A stretch of 9,000 bases of DNA. It comes from Afipia sp. Lineage in GTDB: Bacteria > Pseudomonadota > Alphaproteobacteria > Rhizobiales > Xanthobacteraceae. The stretch is taken from contig JAPLPA010000188.1 of assembly GCA_026400415.1 (NCBI GenBank), positions 9,814 to 18,813 on the forward strand, given 5' to 3'. The notes below the pieces were generated by a model. It saw nothing but the letters and a program-made list of their open reading frames with translations. It was not told the DNA's origin and ran no database searches. Shown in pieces: positions 1 to 6,259 of the stretch. A program made the translations under genes and the position numbers. Numbering within the stretch: the first letter of the stretch is position 1; the number at the start of each line of letters is the position of its first letter.

Positions 1-151
1 CAAGTTCGTTGACCTCGCCGACACCATCAAGGGCTTCAAGGCTATTTGCGAAGGCAAGTACGATCATTTGCCGGAAGCCGCCTTTTACATGGTCGGCACC
101 ATCGAAGAAGCCGTCGAGAAGGGCAAGAAGCTCGCGGCAGAGGCGGCGTAA
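1..151 (+). CDS. atpD: ATP synthase F1 subunit beta, C-terminal end (partial)
   Basis: This is the last 49 codons of the catalytic beta subunit of the F1 part of ATP synthase; the start lies before the window. The frame opens at base 2 (KFVDLADTIKGFK) and ends at a TAA at 149-151. The tail 'YDHLPEAAFYMVGTIEEA' is the usual beta-subunit C-terminal helical region, which contacts the gamma shaft and faces the cytoplasm. No nucleotide-binding motifs fall inside the window because they are further upstream. The identification rests on this conserved tail and on atpC following after five bases, the standard atpA-atpG-atpD-atpC order. The remaining atp genes presumably lie to the left. Confidence 0.95.
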   Translation, partial: KFVDLADTIKGFKAICEGKYDHLPEAAFYMVGTIEEAVEKGKKLAAEAA

Positions 152-156
152 GCGCG

Positions 157-564
157 ATGGCGACTTTCCATTTCGATCTCGTATCGCCTGAGAAGCTCGC
201 CTATTCGGGCGAAGTCGATCAGGTCGATGTCCCCGGCGTCGAGGGCGACTTCGGCGTGCTCGCCGGTCACGCGCCGGTCGTGGCTGTTATCCGTCCGGGC
301 ATTCTGACAATCACGGTCGGCGGCAAACACGAAAAGATCATCGTGCTCGGCGGACTTGCGGAAGTCTCGGAGAAGGGCCTTACGGTGCTGGCGGATACCG
401 CAAGCTCGATGGCCGAGCTCGACAAGGCAGCTTTCGCCGATAAGATTTCGGAAATGGAAGAAGGTCTGAAGGAACACGAAGGCAACGAACTCGACGATGC
501 AATCACGCGCCTCGATCACTTCAAGCAGATTCAGCACGTTATCTCATCGACTGCGATGCACTGA
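157..564 (+). CDS. atpC: ATP synthase F1 subunit epsilon
   Basis: This encodes the epsilon subunit (135 residues), part of the central stalk that couples proton flow through F0 to the catalytic head and can inhibit ATP hydrolysis. The N-terminal beta-sandwich is clear, with 'FDLVSPEK' near residue 6 and the family motif 'PGVEGDFGVLAGHAP' at 26-40. The C-terminal part (about 86-130) is a charged helical region as expected. I start at the ATG at 157, five bases after the atpD stop. The frame stays open upstream to 46, but that part overlaps atpD and is not family sequence. No strong Shine-Dalgarno is visible, so translation is probably coupled to atpD. Length is normal for alphaproteobacteria. 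It is the last gene of the atp operon and is followed by a terminator. Confidence 0.97.
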   Translation: MATFHFDLVSPEKLAYSGEVDQVDVPGVEGDFGVLAGHAPVVAVIRPGILTITVGGKHEKIIVLGGLAEVSEKGLTVLADTASSMAELDKAAFADKISEMEEGLKEHEGNELDDAITRLDHFKQIQHVISSTAMH

Positions 565-583
565 TATCGTTCGACTGAAATTC

Positions 584-612
584 AAAAAGCCCTGCATTTG
601 CAGGGCTTTTTT
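584..612. terminator. Bidirectional Rho-independent terminator between atpC and rppH
   Basis: The arms GCCCTGCA (589-596) and TGCAGGGC (599-606) are perfect inverted repeats. They are flanked by five A's on the left (584-588) and six T's on the right (607-612), so either strand gives a GC-rich stem followed by a U tract. It lies 20 bases after the atpC stop and 9 bases after the rppH stop on the other strand. It can therefore end both converging transcripts. Confidence 0.9.
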
Positions 613-620
613 GTTGTAAT

Positions 621-1121
621 CTACTTCTTGGAAAATTTTAAAAACTCCTTGACGACCCGCTCGTACACAGGCCGTTTGAACGGCACGATCAGGTCCGGGA
701 GATTTTCCATCGGCTCCCATCGCCACGAGATAAATTCCGGCTTGTGACCGGCAGGCGATGTGACATTGATTTCGCTGTCCTTGCCCGTGAAGCGCACGGC
801 GTACCATTTCTGTTTCTGTCCCTTGAACCGGCCCTTCCAAGCGCGCCCCGCAACCGTACGGGGAATGTCGTAGGTCAGCCATTCGGGAACTTCGGCGAGC
901 TTCTCGACAGACTGAGCGTTCGTCTCCTCGTAGACTTCGCGCCGGGCAGCGGCCCATGTGTCCTCACCTGCATCGACGCCGCCCTGCGGCATTTGCCAGA
1001 CATGCGTGGCATCGACGTGTTCGGGGCCGCCTGCGCGCCGTCCGATGAAAACAAGGCCCTCGGAGTTGATCAGCATCATGCCGACGCAGGTCCGGTAGGG
1101 AAGATCGTCGTAACGCGCCAT
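621..1121 (-). CDS. rppH: RNA pyrophosphohydrolase (Nudix family)
   Basis: This encodes a 166-residue cytoplasmic Nudix hydrolase that removes pyrophosphate from triphosphorylated RNA 5' ends, exposing transcripts to RNase E decay; related names are nudH and ialA. The Nudix box is complete: Gly47, Glu53, then 'REVYEETNA' at 61-69, matching GX5EX7REUXEE. The preceding 'VWQMPQGGVD' (41-50) is the typical RppH lead-in (WQfPQGG), which separates it from generic MutT proteins. 'PEFISWRWEP' at 128-137 is also RppH-like. The length is close to the E. coli protein (176). The start ATG at 1121 is followed at once by family sequence (YRTCVGMMLIN). It lies 47 bases after the YibQ-like gene on the same strand and probably shares its transcript. 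The last codons run to just before the bidirectional terminator. Confidence 0.93.
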   Translation of the reverse strand: MARYDDLPYRTCVGMMLINSEGLVFIGRRAGGPEHVDATHVWQMPQGGVDAGEDTWAAARREVYEETNAQSVEKLAEVPEWLTYDIPRTVAGRAWKGRFKGQKQKWYAVRFTGKDSEINVTSPAGHKPEFISWRWEPMENLPDLIVPFKRPVYERVVKEFLKFSKK

Positions 1122-1168
1122 GCTGGGAAAGCCTTTTGAGCCGTACGGTTGAGCGGAAACTCAGTTGC

Positions 1169-2383
1169 TCAACTTGATTTTGGTTTCAGCATCGCCGTTG
1201 TCAACGGCACCAGCATGATACCACGGCCTTCAAGCTGCTTGGCCCAGTTCCCGATGCGCTCGACGGATATCGGCAATGCGGACGCGACGCCCACCGATGT
1301 GCCGCGCTCCTTCGCCAGCGTCTCGAGTCTGGCCAATGCGCGGTCGATTTCAGCCGGCGTTGGCACGGTATCTATTCCAACATCGGCTTTGGCGAACGGC
1401 ATCGCTTGTCCCTCGGCGATCACACCCGCAACACTGCGCGGCGCGGTGCCGTCGTCGAGCCATGCAAGACCGCGTTTTGCTGCGTCTTTGACGATGGGGG
1501 CGAGTGCCGCGTCCGTTGTGACGAACCGCGAGCCCATGAAGTTTGCAATTCCGATGTATCCTTGGAAGCGGCTCATATGCCACGCAAGACGATCCATGTT
1601 TTGCTCGGTGCCCAGTGTTGTCAGCAGCGTCTGCGGACCCGGATCGTTGTCTGGATAGTCGAATGGCTCCATCGGCACCTGCAGCAGCACCTCGTGTTTC
1701 TGCGCGCGCGCACGCTCCACGAGCTTCGTGGGGTCGGATCCATACGGCGTGAATGCAAGCGTGACGGAAGCGGGGAGCTTCATGATTGCGTCGGCGGTCT
1801 TTGCCGCACCCACGCCAAGCCCCGAAATGACGATGGCGATGCTTGGAGTCTTCGCGGCCAGCGCGCGGTTAGCGTCCGTGCCTCCAGCGTAAGCGCGGAA
1901 CGGTTTCATTCCATCGGCAGCAATAGGAATCATGCCGTAGCGCGAGCTCTCAAGAAGTTTCGGATCGATACCCGCCATTGCGGGGGCGGCTTCGACATCG
2001 AGTTTTTCGCCAGCGCTTGCGTCGCTGCTTCCGCCCCCGACCATGACGTCCTGCCGCTTGCCGCTCGACCCGTCAATAATGGTGATGGTCTGCGTTGCGG
2101 CGGCGGGCTCTTTAGCTACTGGCTGCTGTTGCTGCGCCATTGGCATTGCGGCTTTTGGTTTCGTCTTGTCGCTTGGCATCGTCGATGAATCGTAGGCGAC
2201 CTTGGCCATCGGCTCGCCGCCCATCGGATTATCGTTGAAGATCGCGAAGCCTAAGAACGTCACAAGAAACAGGCCGAACAGCACCGCCAGCGCCTGCGGC
2301 GCCGTAAAGGGAAACCGATACCGCCGCTTGCGCAGGCGGTCCTGTCCGAGCGGAGCGCTCAGATCGTCGGTGGTCACTGCCAT
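1169..2383 (-). CDS. Divergent polysaccharide deacetylase family protein (YibQ-like)
   Basis: This encodes a 404-residue envelope protein. A basic cytoplasmic N-terminus (RLRKRRYR) leads into one membrane segment at about 28-48. A Pro/Gln/Ala-rich linker (about 60-180) follows, then a C-terminal domain (about 181-397) of the divergent polysaccharide deacetylase family (YibQ, old DUF610). Family landmarks are 'SIAIVISGLG' (181-190), 'VTLAFTPYG' (207-215), 'HEVLLQVPMEPFDYP' (230-244), 'MGSRF' (283-287) and 'LAWLDDG' (306-312). The usual acidic pair after 'IAIVI' is Ser-Gly here, and the usual His before MGSR is Phe (282). Metal-dependent activity is therefore doubtful. I take the ATG at 2383; GAGG ends three bases before it, and an in-frame TTG lies one codon upstream. 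It lies downstream of ctpA but is separated from it by an intrinsic terminator. I see no convincing promoter of its own. The substrate is unknown. Confidence 0.85.
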   Translation of the reverse strand: MAVTTDDLSAPLGQDRLRKRRYRFPFTAPQALAVLFGLFLVTFLGFAIFNDNPMGGEPMAKVAYDSSTMPSDKTKPKAAMPMAQQQQPVAKEPAAATQTITIIDGSSGKRQDVMVGGGSSDASAGEKLDVEAAPAMAGIDPKLLESSRYGMIPIAADGMKPFRAYAGGTDANRALAAKTPSIAIVISGLGVGAAKTADAIMKLPASVTLAFTPYGSDPTKLVERARAQKHEVLLQVPMEPFDYPDNDPGPQTLLTTLGTEQNMDRLAWHMSRFQGYIGIANFMGSRFVTTDAALAPIVKDAAKRGLAWLDDGTAPRSVAGVIAEGQAMPFAKADVGIDTVPTPAEIDRALARLETLAKERGTSVGVASALPISVERIGNWAKQLEGRGIMLVPLTTAMLKPKSS

Positions 2384-3776
2384 CAACCTCGCGAATCAAT
2401 TGTGGGATCTTATCACGGTGTCGGCACTGCTGGTCCGCATCCGGTTCCGAAAGGTTGGTTCCGCTGCGCCCACGCGCAAACGAAAAGGGCGGCCCGAAGG
2501 CCGCCCGAAATGTCATGCTTGCGATAGGAAAAGCCTTCTTGGCATCCGGCGGCACGTAGGATTGCGAACCAGTCGCCTCGTCACCCTCGGCCTTGAGATG
2601 GCCGCGCAATGAGGCCTCGCCCTTTGTGTTGGTGTCGGACTTTGCCTTCACGTCATCGGGCAGATCCTGCAGCACCTCGATATCCGGCGAGATACCCTTC
2701 GCCTGGATCGATTTTCCTGACGGCGTGAAGTAGCGCGCCGTGGTGAGACGCAATGCGCCATTGCCGGAGCCGAGCGGAATGATGGTCTGCACGGAGCCTT
2801 TGCCGAACGAGCGCGTGCCGACCAGCGTGGCGCGCTTGTGATCTTGCAAAGCACCGGCCACGATTTCCGACGCCGAAGCCGAGCCGCCGTTGATGAGCAC
2901 GATCACAGGCTTGCCCTTGGCGAGATCGCCGGCCTTTGCGGTGCGGCGCTGAGTTTCTTCGGCGTTGCGACCACGTGTGGAGACGATTTCGCCGCGATCA
3001 AGGAATGCGTCGGACACCGAGACGGCTTCCTCAAGCAATCCGCCCGGATTGTTACGCAGGTCGATGATGTAGCCTTTCAGCTTGTCGCCGATCTGCGTAG
3101 TGAGAGCGGCCATCTCGCGCTTGAGACCTTCGGTGGTCTGCTCGTTGAAGGTCGTGATACGGATGTAGGCGATGTCATCGCCCTCGACGCGGGCGCGCAC
3201 CGAACGCACTCGGATATTGTCGCGCGTCAGCGTCAATTCCATCGGCTTGTCCTGGCCCTTGCGGACGACCTTCAGCTTGATCTTAGTATTGACCGGGCCA
3301 CGCATTTTCTCGACCGCTTGATTGAGCGTCAGACCCTGCACGGCGTCGTCGTCGATATTCGTGATGATGTCGTTGGCGAGAATGCCGGCCTTGGAAGCCG
3401 GTGTGTCGTCGATCGGCGAGACGACCTTAATGAGACCGTCTTCCATCGTGACTTCAATGCCGAGGCCGCCGAATTCCCCGCGGGTCTGCACCTGCATATC
3501 CTTGAAGCTTTTCGCATCCATGTAGCTGGAATGTGGATCAAGGCCGGTGAGCATGCCGCTGATGGCGGTCTCGATGAGTTTGGTGTCGTCCGGCTTTTCC
3601 ACGTAATCGCTGCGCACGCGCTCAAACACATCGCCGAACAGATTGAGTTGGCGGTAAGTGTCGGCAGATGCCGCACGGGCGGTCGATCCGACCAACGCGG
3701 CACGCGGCTGGGTCAGGAGCAGGGTGGCGGCGGCGCCAGCGGCGACACTGAGTAGAATGAGTGAAGTCTTGCGCAT
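2229..3776 (-). CDS. ctpA: Carboxyl-terminal processing peptidase CtpA (S41), abnormal C-terminal extension
   Basis: This is a periplasmic serine protease of the S41/CTP family that trims C-termini of envelope proteins. A signal peptide covers about 1-36 (MRKTSLILLS, ending near TARAA). The 'GLDPHSSYM' helical region is at 78-86 and the PDZ domain at about 95-175 (GEFGGLGIEV, 100-109). 'RNNPGGLLEEAV' is at 241-252. The catalytic triad is Ser301 in 'GGSASASEI', Lys326 and Gln330 in 'FGKGSVQ', with the 25- and 4-residue spacing known from CtpB. The start ATG at 3776 overlaps the EnvC-like stop as TAATG. Family-like sequence ends at about residue 411 ('SQSYVPPD', near 2544). The remaining 104 residues read through a terminator hairpin and 155 bases of the next gene in another frame. 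They are probably not native. A TGA at 2515-2513 in the +1 frame may be the ancestral stop. The protease core looks intact. Confidence 0.9.
   Translation of the reverse strand: MRKTSLILLSVAAGAAATLLLTQPRAALVGSTARAASADTYRQLNLFGDVFERVRSDYVEKPDDTKLIETAISGMLTGLDPHSSYMDAKSFKDMQVQTRGEFGGLGIEVTMEDGLIKVVSPIDDTPASKAGILANDIITNIDDDAVQGLTLNQAVEKMRGPVNTKIKLKVVRKGQDKPMELTLTRDNIRVRSVRARVEGDDIAYIRITTFNEQTTEGLKREMAALTTQIGDKLKGYIIDLRNNPGGLLEEAVSVSDAFLDRGEIVSTRGRNAEETQRRTAKAGDLAKGKPVIVLINGGSASASEIVAGALQDHKRATLVGTRSFGKGSVQTIIPLGSGNGALRLTTARYFTPSGKSIQAKGISPDIEVLQDLPDDVKAKSDTNTKGEASLRGHLKAEGDEATGSQSYVPPDAKKAFPIASMTFRAAFGPPFSFARGRSGTNLSEPDADQQCRHRDKIPQLIREVDGSDHRRSERSARTGPPAQAAVSVSLYGAAGAGGAVRPVSCDVLRLRDLQR
2483..2510 (-). 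terminator. Rho-independent terminator with UUCG loop after ctpA
   Basis: On the minus strand a perfect 8-bp stem GGGCGGCC / GGCCGCCC (2506-2499 and 2494-2487) closes on a TTCG tetraloop and is followed by TTTT (2486-2483). This is a strong intrinsic terminator for leftward transcription. There is no T tract on the plus side, so it is one-directional. It lies about 100 bases before the YibQ-like start, inside the unusual extension of the ctpA frame. That suggests the ctpA coding region once ended before it. Confidence 0.82.
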
Positions 3777-5095
3777 TATCCGCGAACCTTTTCGCCTGCA
3801 GTTGCGGTCCACCATGGACCCGAGTCGATTGGAGTGCCGTCCTTACGGAACTCGATATAGAGTATCGGCTGGCTTGAAGCTGCCGCCAGAATCGAAGCGA
3901 CTTGGGACGTTGTTCCCATTGTCGCGACCGGCTCTCCTGTCAGAACGAACTGGCCAATGTTGACCGAAATGCGTTCCATCCCGGCGATGAGCACATGATA
4001 CCCGCCGCCTGCGTTGAGGATCAAGAGTTGTCCGTAGCTGCGGAAGGGTCCGGCATAGACAACCCAGCCATCACACGGGGTTGTGACCTGTGCGCCGGGC
4101 CGTGTTGCGACCGAAATGCCCTTTTCTTGGCCTCCAGCGCCGTCAGATCCGCCGAAATTGCGAATCTTTGTGCCGTTAACCGGCATTGGCAATAATCCCT
4201 TTGCGGAGGCAAATGCGATAGCGGGACTGAGCCTGCCGGGATCTTTCAGCGCGCCCAGATTGGGTTTGCCGTTTAACGATACTGGCGTTCCCTGGAGTTC
4301 GGCAGCAGCTGCGGCCTTTGCGGCGCTCTTAACATCCTGCTCCATTTTGCCGATCAGGTCCTGCAAACCCTCCGTCTGTTTGGACAACGCGAGCGCGCGT
4401 TGCTTCTCGGCGTCCATATCCTTCTCAACGGCGGCCTGATTTTTCTGACGTTCCTGCACCAATGCGGCAAGGCGCGTGCCGTCATTCTTCAGCCGGTCAC
4501 GATCGGCCGAGAGACGATCACGCTCTTCCGAAATATTCTTGCGAAGTGCGATCAACTCGCCCAGGTCGCCTGAAAGCGTGACGGCACGTGCGCGCAAATC
4601 CGGCACGACAGCACCCAGTAACATTGCGGTACGTAGCGATTGCAAAGCGTCTTCGGGTCTGACGAGCAATGCAGGCGGTGCCCGCCGTCCGGCGCGCTGC
4701 AGGGCTGCAAGCACTTCGGCAATTTCCTCGCGGCGCGACGCAAGCGAGACGCGAATCTGCTGCTCGCGCGCGTCGAGCGGACGAATCCGTCCTTCGGTAT
4801 CCGCCATCTGGGCCTCGACGTCGCGCACGCGCGCCGCAATGTCGATCAATTGCTGATTGAGCTTGGTGCGATCTTGGCCGATGGCGGCGACGTCGTTTTT
4901 AAGTTTGTCCTGAAGCTGCAATGCTCTTTGCTGCTGCTCGCGTGTATCCTCAAGTTCCTTGGCGCGGCGCTTGATCTCTTCGGGGTCGGGAGCGGAAACC
5001 TTCGTCACTGGTGATTGCGCGCGAACGGCGTCGAATGAGATCGGCAGCAACATCGCAATGCCAAGCGGAAGGGCTGCGGCGCGCAGCCTGCGCAT
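3776..5095 (-). CDS. EnvC-like murein hydrolase activator (degenerate LytM/M23 domain)
   Basis: This encodes a 439-residue periplasmic protein. A signal peptide covers about 1-26 (RRLRAAALPLGIAMLLP, cleavage near AVRAQ). A long charged, heptad-rich coiled coil runs from about 38 to 260, and the C-terminal LytM/M23-type domain spans about 305-428. Metal ligands are missing: 'EKGIS' (324-328) stands where active enzymes have HxGxD, 'ILYIE' (411-415) replaces HLHFE, and 'IAGM' (370-373) replaces the Y-x-H-L histidine. This pattern matches E. coli EnvC, which activates cell-wall amidases at division rather than cutting peptidoglycan itself. I start at the ATG at 5095, directly before the signal peptide. 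A GTG at 5131 would add 12 residues, and the longer frame to 5257 overlaps rlmH. It lies 52 bases after rlmH, and its TAA overlaps the ctpA ATG by one base, so the two are probably translationally coupled. Confidence 0.88.
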   Translation of the reverse strand: MRRLRAAALPLGIAMLLPISFDAVRAQSPVTKVSAPDPEEIKRRAKELEDTREQQQRALQLQDKLKNDVAAIGQDRTKLNQQLIDIAARVRDVEAQMADTEGRIRPLDAREQQIRVSLASRREEIAEVLAALQRAGRRAPPALLVRPEDALQSLRTAMLLGAVVPDLRARAVTLSGDLGELIALRKNISEERDRLSADRDRLKNDGTRLAALVQERQKNQAAVEKDMDAEKQRALALSKQTEGLQDLIGKMEQDVKSAAKAAAAAELQGTPVSLNGKPNLGALKDPGRLSPAIAFASAKGLLPMPVNGTKIRNFGGSDGAGGQEKGISVATRPGAQVTTPCDGWVVYAGPFRSYGQLLILNAGGGYHVLIAGMERISVNIGQFVLTGEPVATMGTTSQVASILAAASSQPILYIEFRKDGTPIDSGPWWTATAGEKVRG

Positions 5096-5147
5096 CTTTG
5101 TCGAACTATCGTTGGCTGTCGCTTCAGTCACGGCCGTTCGATCTCTG

Positions 5148-5627
5148 TTAGACGCGGTGATAGGGATGGCCCGACAAAATGGTCGCGGCACGGTAGATTT
5201 GTTCCAGCAACATGACTCGCACGATCTGGTGCGGCCATGTCGCTTTGCCGAACGCAATTCTGATTTTCGCTTTGCGCCTCAAATCAGGCGAAAGTCCGTC
5301 AGCGCCGCCGATAAGAAAGACTGTCGGCGCACCTTCGTCACGCCGACGCCCAAGATGGCTTGCGAAAGTGGTGCTGTCGATGGCGTCGCCGCGCTCGTCG
5401 AGCGCAATGATGGACGATTTATCAGGAATCGTAGCGGAGATCGCTGCAGCTTCTTCGGCCATTCGCGTGGCCGGGTCACGCGCGCGGCTTTCCGGAATTT
5501 CATGAAGCTCGATACTGCGAAAGCCGATCTTGCGGCCGGTGTCGTCGAAGCGCTCACGGTAACGATCCGCAAGCTCACGCTCCGGACCCTGTTTGAGTTT
5601 GCCGATGGCGATGACGACGACGCGCAT
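5148..5627 (-). CDS. rlmH: 23S rRNA (pseudouridine(1915)-N(3))-methyltransferase
   Basis: This encodes a 159-residue SPOUT-class methyltransferase that uses S-adenosylmethionine to methylate pseudouridine 1915 in helix 69 of 23S rRNA in assembled 70S ribosomes. The length is the usual one for the family (about 155-160). Visible signatures are 'MRVVVIAIGK' at the start, 'LDERG' (76-80), the cofactor-loop 'FLIGGADG' (104-111) and the C-terminal knot 'WPHQIVRVMLLEQIYRA' (131-147) with 'GHPYHR' (153-158). The ATG at 5627 fits the family start exactly. No clear Shine-Dalgarno precedes it; a small palindrome, GCATGCATGC, covers the start. It lies 47 bases after rsfS. The rsfS-rlmH pairing is widespread in bacteria, and both act on the 50S subunit. 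Confidence 0.96.
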   Translation of the reverse strand: MRVVVIAIGKLKQGPERELADRYRERFDDTGRKIGFRSIELHEIPESRARDPATRMAEEAAAISATIPDKSSIIALDERGDAIDSTTFASHLGRRRDEGAPTVFLIGGADGLSPDLRRKAKIRIAFGKATWPHQIVRVMLLEQIYRAATILSGHPYHRV

Positions 5628-5674
5628 GCATGCAAACTATCATGCGTGCCAGCACATGAACACGCCGACGGCGG

Positions 5675-6115
5675 TCAGCGCGCCTTGGCGGCCGGTTTCC
5701 CCGAGGTCCACATCTTTTCGAGATTGTAGAACTCGCGGACCTCCGGTCTGAATACGTGGACGATCACATCGCCGGAATCGATCAGCACCCAATCGCAATT
5801 GGGCAGTCCCTCGACATGAGGGGCACCGATGCCGTTTTCCTTGAGACCCTTGGCGACGTTTTCCGCGATCGCACCGACGTGACGGTTAGCACGTCCGGAG
5901 GTCACAATCATGTAGTCGGAGATGGAAGATTTGCCGCGAAGGTCGATGGTGACCGTTTCTTCCGCCTTCATATCGTCGAGACGGGAGAGGATCAGGTCCA
6001 GAGTCTCGTCAGCGGCTGGCCGCTTTTTCAAGACTGCTTTGGGTTTCGCAACTGGCTTTGCCGAGGCAGATTTGGCCAAAGCAGTTTTGGACGCCGATGT
6101 TTTGGACTTGGACAA
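5675..6115 (-). CDS. rsfS: Ribosomal silencing factor RsfS
   Basis: This encodes the ribosome silencing factor (RsfS/Iojap), which binds uL14 on the 50S subunit and blocks joining with 30S during starvation. The first 35 or so residues are a Lys/Ala/Ser-rich, probably disordered tail. The folded domain follows: 'LDLILSRLDDMKAEE' (39-53), 'VTIDLRGKSSISDYM' (55-69), 'VTSGRANRHVGAIAENV' (71-87), 'HVEGLPNCDWVLID' (99-112) and 'VIVHVFRPEVREFYNLEKMW' (116-135). These are strong family matches. The start is uncertain because no ATG lies in frame before the conserved core. The coordinates use a TTG at 6115, which has no Shine-Dalgarno. A CTG at 6130, five codons earlier, sits seven bases after AAGGA and may be the real start. 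An in-frame TGA lies just beyond. It probably heads a transcript with rlmH and the envelope genes. Confidence 0.92.
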   Translation of the reverse strand: MSKSKTSASKTALAKSASAKPVAKPKAVLKKRPAADETLDLILSRLDDMKAEETVTIDLRGKSSISDYMIVTSGRANRHVGAIAENVAKGLKENGIGAPHVEGLPNCDWVLIDSGDVIVHVFRPEVREFYNLEKMWTSGKPAAKAR

Positions 6116-6137
6116 TACAGATGTGGCCAGGGACCAT

Positions 6138-6142
6138 TCCTT
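6138..6142 (-). promoter_or_regulatory. Shine-Dalgarno that decides the rsfS start
   Basis: AAGGA on the minus strand (within GAAAGGAA, 6144-6137) is the only good Shine-Dalgarno before rsfS. It is seven bases from an in-frame CTG at 6130 and about 22 from the TTG at 6115. It directly abuts an ATG at 6137 that is in a different frame. The spacing favours CTG as the start of rsfS. Confidence 0.5.
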
Positions 6143-6179
6143 TCACTGTATCGCGAGCATCGAATCTGAACGCCCGCCA

Positions 6180-6185
6180 ATTATA
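6180..6185 (-). promoter_or_regulatory. Possible -10 box (TATAAT) for the rsfS-rlmH transcript
   Basis: A perfect TATAAT reads on the minus strand at 6185-6180 in the 132-154 base gap between nadD and rsfS (the size depends on the rsfS start). No good -35 sits at 16-18 bases; the nearest TTGAAA is 21 bases away. The region just upstream holds a small dyad, ACCC/GGGT (6187-6199). It would place transcription start some 40-60 bases before the rsfS start. It could equally be a chance match. Confidence 0.35.
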
Positions 6186-6259
6186 CTACCCATGTGGGGT
6201 TAATGGTTTCAATCTTCCAGTTCGGCGCGCGCGAATTTGACGACTGTTGCATGAAAGTG

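Noticed and set aside
46..156. Upstream extension of the atpC frame
   Set aside because: It lies inside atpD in another frame, and family sequence starts exactly at the ATG at 157.
1406..2188. 260-codon open frame on the plus strand
   Set aside because: It is antisense to the YibQ-like gene, with a composition rich in Cys, His and Arg that is typical of a shadow frame.
2384..2482. Possible promoter (TAAGAT) before the YibQ-like gene
   Set aside because: It is a partial -10 match with no -35 at a proper distance, so it cannot be separated from chance.
2838..3755. 305-codon open frame on the plus strand
   Set aside because: It lies wholly antisense to ctpA, whose protease motifs are clear. 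The translation resembles no family I know; such shadows are common in GC-rich DNA.
5101..5141. TCGAAC/GTTCGA inverted repeat in the rlmH to EnvC-like gap
   Set aside because: It is a six-base stem with a very long loop and no U tract, too weak to call a regulatory structure.
5096..5257. Upstream extension of the EnvC-like frame
   Set aside because: It overlaps rlmH and is not signal-peptide sequence; the hydrophobic leader starts right after the Met at 5095. Only the GTG at 5131 remains a credible alternative.
4959..5729. 256-codon open frame on the plus strand
   Set aside because: It is antisense to rlmH and the EnvC-like N-terminus, with no recognisable domain.
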